From positions 1 through 11,513 of the forward strand of contig MNYI01000224.1 of assembly GCA_001873945.1 (NCBI GenBank): a stretch of 11,513 nucleotides of DNA, in the 5' to 3' direction. The notes below the pieces were generated by a model, which was given only the letters and a program-made list of their open reading frames with translations, had not been told where the DNA came from and did no database searches. The DNA is from Candidatus Desantisbacteria bacterium CG2_30_40_21 (GTDB lineage Bacteria > UBA9089 > CG2-30-40-21). Made by a program: the position numbers and the translations under genes. Below are positions 6,974-11,513 of the stretch, one piece after another. Positions within the stretch are counted from its first letter, which is position 1; each line of letters starts with the position of its first letter.

Positions 6974-7351
6974 ATGATCGCATTAAATTTTACCAAAATG
7001 GATGGATTAATCCCAGCTATCGTGCAGGATTATAAAACAGATGAGGTGCTGATGCTTGCTTTTATCAATGAAGAGGCATGGCAGAGGACACTTGATACTG
7101 GTAAGGCACACTACTATAGCCGCAGCAGGCAGAAAATCTGGCTAAAGGGTGAAAGCTCAGGACATTTTCAAATGATTAAAGAGATATTAGTTGACTGTGA
7201 TGACGATACAGTTGTGTTTAAGGTGGAACAGATTGGTGGGGCAGCCTGCCATACAGGATATAATTCATGTTTCTACCGTCGGGTAAAAGGGGATGAGTTG
7301 GTAGTGTTTAAGGAAAAGGTATTTGACCCACAACAGGTGTATGGGAAGTAA
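6974..7351 (+). CDS. hisI: Phosphoribosyl-AMP cyclohydrolase
   Basis: A 125-residue zinc metalloenzyme that opens the purine ring of phosphoribosyl-AMP in histidine synthesis. HYYSRSRQKIWLKGESSGH (residues 47-65) is the hallmark motif. Zinc ligands are Cys75 in VDCDDDTV and Cys92 and Cys99 in ACHTGYNSCFYR; Asp74, Asp76 and Asp78 are the magnesium site. The ATG at 6974 is preferred because GGGGAGG at 6962-6968 precedes it; ATGs at 6938 and 6956 are in frame but start inside or at the end of tyrA and lack better ribosome binding sites. There is no fused HisE domain, so phosphoribosyl-ATP pyrophosphatase must be encoded elsewhere. hisG follows 17 bases later. Confidence 0.95.
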   Translation: MIALNFTKMDGLIPAIVQDYKTDEVLMLAFINEEAWQRTLDTGKAHYYSRSRQKIWLKGESSGHFQMIKEILVDCDDDTVVFKVEQIGGAACHTGYNSCFYRRVKGDELVVFKEKVFDPQQVYGK

Positions 7352-7368
7352 AATAAGGAGAACAAAAA

Positions 7369-8247
7369 ATGAGTAGTAATATATTGCGTTTGGGAATACC
7401 AAAGGGTAGTCTGGAAGAGGCTACAGTGAAGATGTTTAAGAATGCTGGGTTTGAGGTAAACATCAGGCATCGCTCCTATTTCCCATCTATTGATGATGAA
7501 GAGATAGAGTGTATGCTTATTCGGGCACAGGAAATGGCCAGGTATGTTGGGGATGGGATACTTGATGTGGGTTTGACCGGCAAAGACTGGATAGTTGAAT
7601 CTGGGGCAGATGTTATTGAGGTTGAAGAACTTGCCTATTCAAAGCAGACTACTACACCAGTAAAATGGGTATTGGCTGTGCCAGAGGATAGTCCTATCCA
7701 ATCAGTTAATGATTTACAGGGGAAAAAGATAGCTACAGAGGCAGTAGGATTAACACAACGGTATCTGCAAGAGCATGGGGTAACAGCCACGGTTGAGTTT
7801 TCATGGGGGGCAACAGAGGTGAAACCACCAAAATTGGCTGATGCTATTGTTGAGATAACAGAGACCGGCTCATCATTGCGGGCAAATAACCTCCGAATAA
7901 TTGATACCATCCTCACATCTACTACAAGGCTGATTGCCAATAAGGTTTCATGGCAGAATCCATGGAAGAGGAAAAAGATAGAAAATATCGCCATACTTCT
8001 CAAGGGGGCATTGAATGCTAAGTGCAAGGTAGGGCTGAAGATGAATGTTTGTGAGGATAATTTGCACAAAATAATTGAGATATTGCCTGCCCTCCATAAC
8101 CCTACGGTATCACACCTCCATGAAAAAGGCTGGATGGCAATAGAAACAATCATTGATGAAAAGGTTGTCAGGAATATCATCCCCCAACTTAAGGAATGTG
8201 GGGCACAGGGGATTGTTGAATATCCGTTGAATAAGGTGATAGTGTAA
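7369..8247 (+). CDS. hisG: ATP phosphoribosyltransferase, long form
   Basis: First and committed step of histidine synthesis: ATP plus PRPP gives phosphoribosyl-ATP. The 292 residues comprise the catalytic periplasmic-binding-like fold (LRLGIPKGSLEE at 6-17, DVGLTGKDWI at 66-75) with the PRPP loop EITETGSSLRAN at 162-173. A C-terminal regulatory ACT-like domain runs from about residue 215 to the end. This is the long HisG type that senses histidine itself and does not need HisZ. AAGGAG at 7355-7360 precedes the ATG. It ends the trpF-tyrA-hisI-hisG run; a repeat array begins 3 bases after the stop and no clear intrinsic terminator is seen apart from the hairpin formed by that repeat. Confidence 0.96.
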   Translation: MSSNILRLGIPKGSLEEATVKMFKNAGFEVNIRHRSYFPSIDDEEIECMLIRAQEMARYVGDGILDVGLTGKDWIVESGADVIEVEELAYSKQTTTPVKWVLAVPEDSPIQSVNDLQGKKIATEAVGLTQRYLQEHGVTATVEFSWGATEVKPPKLADAIVEITETGSSLRANNLRIIDTILTSTTRLIANKVSWQNPWKRKKIENIAILLKGALNAKCKVGLKMNVCEDNLHKIIEILPALHNPTVSHLHEKGWMAIETIIDEKVVRNIIPQLKECGAQGIVEYPLNKVIV

Positions 8248-8250
8248 GAA

Positions 8251-8298
8251 GTTGATAGGTTGATAGGTTGATAAGTTTATAGGTTGATAGGTTGATAG
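8251..8298 (+). repeat. Six tandem copies of an 8-base unit (GTTGATAG)
   Basis: Units at 8251, 8259, 8267, 8275, 8283 and 8291. Four are exact GTTGATAG; the third ends in A and the fourth reads GTTTATAG. Unit length equals a simple satellite without spacers. It begins 3 bases after the hisG stop and forms the left arm of the hairpin at 8259-8347. Confidence 0.9.
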
Positions 8299-8347
8299 GT
8301 TAAAGGAACACAGATTCATAAACCTATAAACTCATCAACCTATCAAC
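8259..8347. repeat. Long imperfect hairpin behind hisG
   Basis: Positions 8259-8285 and 8321-8347 are inverted copies matching at 26 of 27 bases, with a 35-base loop. In the hisG transcript this would be a strong AU-rich hairpin just after the stop codon, able to protect the 3' end. There is no T run, so termination here is uncertain. Confidence 0.8.
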
Positions 8348-8422
8348 CCTTCCCTTTCCAACCCATCAACTATTCAACCCATCAACTTTTTGTGTCTTCG
8401 TGTCTTTGTGGTGAGTAGTTAC
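8295..8422 (-). repeat. Dispersed repeat, copy A
   Basis: Reverse-complemented, this stretch starts GTAACTACTCACCACAAAG and matches the second copy at 11291-11414. The first about 42 bases match with one difference, then AGTTGAATAGTTGATGGGTT-like sequence, then ATCTGTGTTCCTTTAACCTAT. The middle differs by small insertions and substitutions. Copies A and B are in opposite orientation and enclose the WecA-like gene and the barrel gene. It does not encode a protein that I recognise. Confidence 0.85.
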
Positions 8423-8483
8423 AAGAAAACTATTCCGTTGTCAGCATTCAGCTATCAGTACATTCAGGAGGTGTATATAACTA

Positions 8484-9440
8484 ATGTTAATTTCCCTGCT
8501 TGGTTTTATCATTGGTTTTATTTTGTGTTTTTGTCTTGTTCCTTTTGCCCGTAAGATAGGATTCAGAATGGGCATAGTTGATCTGCCAAACTATCGCAAG
8601 ATACATTTTGAACCAACCCCATGCAGTGGCGGGCTGGCAATATATTTTGCTTTTTTCCTCAGCCTTGGAATAATGTACTTTTTTTTCTTGCCAAAGGATA
8701 TATTCAGGTTAAAGGACATTATGGGACTATTTGTTGGCAGTACCCTTTTGCTTGGGCTGGGGATATATGATGATATAAGGCAAATAAGAGCAAGAATCAA
8801 GTTTGTCTGGCAAATAGTAATAGCGATTATAGTCATCTTCCTTGGATTAAAGATCAATACATTATTTTCTTTTCCCCTTGGCTGGTTAGCCATCCCAGTT
8901 AGCCTTTTTTGGTTTGTCGGGTTTATCAACACCATTAATCTTATTGATGGGCTTGATGGTTTAGCTTGTGGGATTGTCTTTATCATCTCCCTTGTCTTAT
9001 TTGGATTTGCCTTATTCTTTAATGATGCCCCATTGAGTATTTTGAGTGGATGCCTTTGTGGAACGACCTTAATCTTTCTTTATTTCAACTTTCGCAAGGA
9101 GAAGATATTTTTGGGAGATAATGGGAGTATGCTTCTGGGATTTTTGATTGCCAGTATCCCTATCTTGAGTATAAATACATTGAGAGGCAATATATTTGAT
9201 ATTTCTGCTGTAACCTTTCTGTGTGCTGGTGTACCCATTTTAGATGTCGTATTAGCCATTATCAGGAGATTAAAGAATAAGGTGCCGATATTTAAGGCTG
9301 ACCAGGGGCATATCCATCATCGACTTTTGGATAAAGGTATTGACCATCGACAAGTAGTAGTGATTTTATATGCGATAACCCTATTATTAGCTGGATTGGC
9401 TGTGGGAATAGTTTTGATGCAGGGTAAATTCAGCTATTAA
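8484..9440 (+). CDS. MraY/WecA-family glycosyl-1-phosphate transferase
   Basis: A 318-residue, strongly hydrophobic inner-membrane protein with about ten or eleven membrane segments. Family enzymes move a sugar phosphate from a UDP-sugar to undecaprenyl phosphate, starting O-antigen, enterobacterial common antigen, teichoic acid or capsule synthesis. Motifs in order: VDLPNYRKIHFEPTPCSGG (residues 32-50), the metal-site Asp pair at 96-97 in GIYDDIRQ, NLIDGLDGL (152-160), GDNGSMLLGF (211-220) and the HIHHRLL histidine motif (276-282). The HIHH motif and size favour the WecA/TagO type over MraY, so UDP-GlcNAc is the likely donor, but this is inference. AGGAGGT at 8466-8472 is 11 bases before the ATG. 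No glycosyltransferase genes adjoin it. Confidence 0.93.
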   Translation: MLISLLGFIIGFILCFCLVPFARKIGFRMGIVDLPNYRKIHFEPTPCSGGLAIYFAFFLSLGIMYFFFLPKDIFRLKDIMGLFVGSTLLLGLGIYDDIRQIRARIKFVWQIVIAIIVIFLGLKINTLFSFPLGWLAIPVSLFWFVGFINTINLIDGLDGLACGIVFIISLVLFGFALFFNDAPLSILSGCLCGTTLIFLYFNFRKEKIFLGDNGSMLLGFLIASIPILSINTLRGNIFDISAVTFLCAGVPILDVVLAIIRRLKNKVPIFKADQGHIHHRLLDKGIDHRQVVVILYAITLLLAGLAVGIVLMQGKFSY

Positions 9441-9453
9441 TGGTCTGTCATAT

Positions 9454-9481
9454 TAAAGATTAACTTGCATTTTGCCGATAA
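9454..9481 (+). promoter_or_regulatory. Sigma-28 (FliA)-like promoter candidate
   Basis: TAAAGATT at 9454-9461, 12 bases, then GCCGATAA at 9474-9481. The latter is an exact match to the FliA -10 consensus and the former differs from TAAAGTTT at one base; the usual spacing is 11, so it is one longer. It points toward the barrel gene 440 bases away. Existence of FliA in this organism is unknown. Confidence 0.5.
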
Positions 9482-9507
9482 GAGAAAGCGGATAGGATAA
9501 CATATTT

Positions 9508-9537
9508 TTGACAACCTCGATGTGACACATTTATTTT
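9508..9537 (+). promoter_or_regulatory. Weak sigma-70 promoter candidate
   Basis: A perfect TTGACA at 9508-9513 is followed after 18 bases by TATTTT at 9532-9537 (four of six). The downstream promoter at 9603 is much better, so this may be secondary or chance in AT-rich sequence. Confidence 0.25.
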
Positions 9538-9602
9538 GTGACAAACCCTAAAAGAATGAAAAACCATAATCAAATATTTTGCAATATTTTTGTAAAAAAT
9601 AC

Positions 9603-9631
9603 TTGACAGGATAAAGATTATGTGTTATGAT
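9603..9631 (+). promoter_or_regulatory. Strong sigma-70 promoter for the barrel gene
   Basis: TTGACA at 9603-9608, 17 bases, then TATGAT at 9626-9631, with TG at 9623-9624 giving an extended -10. This is a near-perfect housekeeping promoter. Transcription would start near 9638, leaving a leader of about 280 bases before the ATG at 9920. High expression is expected, fitting an abundant envelope protein. Confidence 0.8.
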
Positions 9632-9658
9632 GTGGTAAACTAATATTTAGTTATCGCT

Positions 9659-9733
9659 TACCAAATGACTTGCAAATACAGAAGCGAAAAGGAGGGGGGA
9701 AATTTTTGCTGGTTGCGTTGATGGTCATTGGTA
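9659..9733 (+). promoter_or_regulatory. Possible structured leader domain closed by a 10-pair stem
   Basis: TACCAAATGAC at 9659-9669 pairs with GTCATTGGTA at 9724-9733: ten pairs with one bulged A at 9663. The enclosed 54 bases hold a strong ribosome binding site (AGGAGGGG, about 9690-9697) and a mini-ORF. A closing stem near the start of a long leader is typical of riboswitches, but I could not match it to a known class; short pieces recall the c-di-GMP-I class without its core. Confidence 0.4.
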
Positions 9734-9741
9734 GGGTTTAA
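9706..9741 (+). CDS. Possible 11-codon leader peptide
   Basis: TTG at 9706 opens LLVALMVIGRV (first residue read as Met) and ends at TAA 9739-9741. AGGAGGGG lies 8 or so bases upstream, stronger than needed by chance. The ORF overlaps the 3' strand of the closing stem at 9724-9733, so a ribosome translating it would open that stem. This is a hypothesis; no homologue is known to me and TTG is a weak start. Confidence 0.3.
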   Translation: MLVALMVIGRV

Positions 9742-9758
9742 CATATTGTATTACTTTT

Positions 9759-9789
9759 GTGAACAAAACTTGTTCACCGTAGATTTTTT
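9759..9789 (+). terminator. Hairpin plus T run inside the leader (possible attenuator)
   Basis: GTGAACAA at 9759-9766 and TTGTTCAC at 9770-9777 form a perfect 8-pair stem with a 3-base loop. Six T follow at 9784-9789 after a 6-base gap. The gap and modest GC content make it a weak intrinsic terminator, or alternatively a 19-base operator-like dyad. Its place 130 bases before the start codon suits conditional termination. Confidence 0.35.
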
Positions 9790-9919
9790 AAGTTCTGCAA
9801 TTTATAGCAAAATGAACAGATTAAATGCAGGAACACATGTAGCAGATTTACATCTTTTATTTACAGCACAAACAAAAGCAGGGCTTAAAATCATCTTAAA
9901 ATCATAAGGAGGGTAAAGA

Positions 9920-11107
9920 ATGCGAAAGTTACTTTTGTCAGGTTTAATGGTAAGTGTAATGGCTATGCCGGCATTGGCTGGACTGAACTATCCAAATGTC
10001 AGTGTTAAGGGTGATTTGAGTTTGAAGTCGATAACAGATACAAATGTATTGAAGGCTAAGCAGGATTATGTCCAGCTGGTTTCAAAACTGTTATTGTCTG
10101 GTGAGTTGACAGATAATGTGGGCTTGAATGCAACACTGCGGAATGTAAGCACACAAGGGAATAGCGACAATGCTGACCTTAATGCTGTGCTTTCATTGAC
10201 AGAGGTATATCAGGTAAATCTTACTGTTAAGGATATTGCTGGTGTTGATGCTGTTATTGGACGGCAGAACATAGGTGAGAAGAAAAACGCATTGGTTTTT
10301 CAGTCCAGCGCAGCAGATGCAATCAAGCTGTCCAGAAAGTGTGGACCAGTGGATGTTACCGTTGTTTCTGCAAATGGACCAGCAGAACGAGATGATATTA
10401 GTGCTATTCTGCTTGGCGGAAAGATTGGTGAGGTAAATGCAGCATTGGCAAGATATGAACAAGGACCAGGGACAGATTCTACCAAGAGTACTAACGCAGT
10501 CCTTGATTTTGCTGTATCTGGCAAGATTCCAGTAGCATGCGGCATAAATGCCTCACTTGAATATGCTATGCAGTCTGCGGACAAGACAAGTGCAGTAGTT
10601 AAAAAGGATGCAACTGCTATGCTGGTAAAGCTTGGCTGTAGTGGATGTGATATGGGTGTGGGTAAGGTCTCCTGCGGGTTGACATACTTGAATACATCAG
10701 GGGATGAAAACAGCACAGATGATAAAGATGGTGACTATACCGGTATCAATCCATCCTTGAAGTTGACAGAAATTGCAAGCGATATAGCAGCTGGATCAAA
10801 GAATGACGATTTGGCATATAAAACTGCAATAGCCAATCGCAATGCTATTGTCCTCAATCTTGGTCTTGCACCTGCTGCGGTTGAAGGGTTGAACCTCGGA
10901 TTTGCTTATGGTACATACAAGTTGAATGAGAAAGATTCTGCTGGTGAAACCAAGTATGCCACAGAGATTAACCTCACTGCTGGTTACAAGGCATCAGATG
11001 CAGTCTCCTTGAGCCTGCTCTTAGCACAGTTGGATCCTGGTAAAGCCCTGTCTTCCAATACAGACAAAGCCACCAAGATTCAAGCTGGTATGAAGATTGC
11101 ATTCTAA
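9920..11107 (+). CDS. Probable outer-membrane beta-barrel (porin-like) protein
   Basis: A 395-residue exported protein that I do not recognise at family level. Residues 1-20 are a signal peptide: MRK, a hydrophobic core, then MPALA before the predicted cut at Gly21. The mature part has many alternating polar/hydrophobic stretches (for example VGLNATLRNVS, INASLEYAMQS, EINLTAGYKA), Asp/Asn/Gly-rich loops (GDENSTDDKDGDYTG at 261-275) and ends in QAGMKIAF with a terminal Phe, the usual signal for barrel insertion. A porin or channel role is inferred. Unusual for a barrel are five cysteines: 141, 207, 240, 243 (CSGC) and 252. AAGGAGGG at 9906-9913 precedes the ATG. It has its own strong promoter and terminator, so it is monocistronic. 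Confidence 0.8.
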   Translation: MRKLLLSGLMVSVMAMPALAGLNYPNVSVKGDLSLKSITDTNVLKAKQDYVQLVSKLLLSGELTDNVGLNATLRNVSTQGNSDNADLNAVLSLTEVYQVNLTVKDIAGVDAVIGRQNIGEKKNALVFQSSAADAIKLSRKCGPVDVTVVSANGPAERDDISAILLGGKIGEVNAALARYEQGPGTDSTKSTNAVLDFAVSGKIPVACGINASLEYAMQSADKTSAVVKKDATAMLVKLGCSGCDMGVGKVSCGLTYLNTSGDENSTDDKDGDYTGINPSLKLTEIASDIAAGSKNDDLAYKTAIANRNAIVLNLGLAPAAVEGLNLGFAYGTYKLNEKDSAGETKYATEINLTAGYKASDAVSLSLLLAQLDPGKALSSNTDKATKIQAGMKIAF

Positions 11108-11113
11108 GCTTGC

Positions 11114-11171
11114 AATAGACAACCATCTATAGTTGTTTATTTTGCAACCTTGGGTAATGCAATAAATTACC
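11114..11171 (+). promoter_or_regulatory. Two hairpins between the barrel gene stop and its terminator
   Basis: AATAGACAAC at 11114-11123 pairs with GTTGTTTATT at 11132-11141 (ten pairs, one G-T, 8-base loop), and GGTAAT at 11153-11158 pairs with ATTACC at 11166-11171. They precede the main terminator and may stabilise the mRNA end. Confidence 0.5.
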
Positions 11172-11185
11172 TAATCATAGTATAG

Positions 11186-11227
11186 AAAGCCACTGGATGG
11201 GATGGTTTCTCATTCAGTGGCTTTTTT
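11186..11227 (+). terminator. Intrinsic terminator of the barrel gene
   Basis: AAAGCCACTG at 11186-11195 pairs with CAGTGGCTTT at 11215-11224; the stem extends inward through 11201 and 11209 with two G-T pairs, leaving a 7-base loop. Six T at 11222-11227 follow. A textbook rho-independent terminator about 80 bases after the stop codon. Confidence 0.93.
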
Positions 11228-11290
11228 GTATGGTACTGGTTCAATAAAGGATGTGATTCTTAAATGATAGATGAAAAAGACAAAATAGTC

Positions 11291-11414
11291 GTAACTACTC
11301 ACCACAAAGGCACGAAGACACAAAAAGTTGATAAGTTGAATAGTTGATGGGTTGATAAGTGGATGAATTGATAGGAAATGTTTATGAATTATGGATCTGT
11401 GTTCCTTTAACCTA
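11291..11414 (+). repeat. Dispersed repeat, copy B
   Basis: Starts GTAACTACTCACCACAAAGG and ends CTTTAACCTAT; it is the inverted counterpart of 8295-8422. Around it TCGTAACTACTCA occurs at 11289-11301 and again at 11423-11435 as a 13-base direct repeat, so the left end of the element recurs just beyond its right end. The stretch from the terminator to the window end (11228-11513) shows no protein gene. Confidence 0.85.
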
Positions 11415-11461
11415 TAAACTCATCGTAACTACTCAGCTATCAAGAGATAACTACGAATCGA

Positions 11462-11513
11462 CAGAATCCTTCTTCTCCTTGTCATTCCCGCTTGTCCAGA
11501 ATCCTTCTTCTCC
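11462..11513 (+). repeat. 35-base tandem repeat running off the window
   Basis: CAGAATCCTTCTTCTCC at 11462-11478 recurs exactly at 11497-11513, giving a 35-base period; the second unit is cut by the window end. Copy number and nature are unknown. GTCATTCCCGC in between is a motif often seen in dispersed bacterial repeats. Confidence 0.7.

Larger units (their letters stand above)
9441..9919 (+). other. Gene-free regulatory stretch before the barrel gene
   Basis: 479 AT-rich bases with no recognisable protein gene. It holds a sigma-28-like promoter, a weak and a strong sigma-70 candidate, two TGTGACA direct repeats (9521-9527 and 9537-9543), and from about 9638 a leader of roughly 280 bases with pairing elements, all listed separately. 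No clear terminator for the upstream WecA-like gene is seen. Confidence 0.7.

Noticed and set aside
8251..8298. CRISPR-like array
   Set aside because: Units are 8 bases with no spacers and no cas genes nearby; it is a simple tandem repeat.
9659..9733. c-di-GMP-I (GEMM) riboswitch
   Set aside because: GCAAA and GCGAAAAGG pieces are present, but the conserved GACGCAAAGCC core and the following stem are not.
8295..11414. Composite transposon formed by the inverted repeats
   Set aside because: The repeats encode no transposase, no target duplication flanks the pair, and the enclosed genes look like ordinary chromosomal genes.

Overview
The window looks like a chromosomal piece of an uncultured, low-GC bacterium with an outer membrane. 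The genes are AT-rich, Shine-Dalgarno sites are strong (AGGAGG type), and one gene encodes a signal-peptide protein that resembles an outer-membrane beta-barrel. The phylum cannot be fixed from this sequence alone. Every recognised intact gene is on the + strand; the only minus-strand coding trace is a transposase fragment at the left edge.

Layout. Positions 1-290 hold the end of a REP-associated (IS200/Y1-like) transposase on the minus strand and a 162-base nested palindrome with perfect 32-base arms, which ends just before the acpP ribosome binding site. Positions 291-4838 are a lipid/RNA/flavoprotein cluster: acpP, fabF, a VapB-like antitoxin, rnc (RNase III), an acyl-CoA dehydrogenase and etfB. 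Positions 4848-5425 are a HicAB-like toxin-antitoxin pair with apparent frameshifts. Positions 5461-8247 are an amino-acid biosynthesis run, trpF-tyrA-hisI-hisG, with tight or overlapping junctions. Positions 8248-8483 are 8-base tandem repeats and a dispersed repeat. Positions 8484-9440 encode a WecA/MraY-like sugar-phosphate transferase. Positions 9441-9919 are a gene-free regulatory stretch with a sigma-28-like promoter, a near-consensus sigma-70 promoter and a leader that can fold. Positions 9920-11107 encode the barrel-like protein, followed by a clear terminator, a second, inverted copy of the dispersed repeat and a 35-base repeat at the window end.

How the genes work together. AcpP and FabF carry and elongate fatty acyl chains; rnc beside them is a common bacterial arrangement. 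The acyl-CoA dehydrogenase passes electrons to an electron-transfer flavoprotein, but only the beta subunit gene is present; where etfA would be expected there is a decaying HicAB module. TrpF, TyrA, HisI and HisG belong to tryptophan, tyrosine and histidine synthesis. The transferase and the barrel protein are both envelope functions and are bracketed by the inverted repeat pair.

The most notable points are two toxin-antitoxin modules lodged between housekeeping genes with both toxin genes broken (the VapC start is joined in frame to RNase III), the nested palindrome that reuses transposase coding sequence, and the leader of the barrel gene, which combines a closing stem, an 11-codon mini-ORF with its own ribosome binding site, and a hairpin followed by six T. 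That layout suggests attenuation or a riboswitch of no class I recognise.
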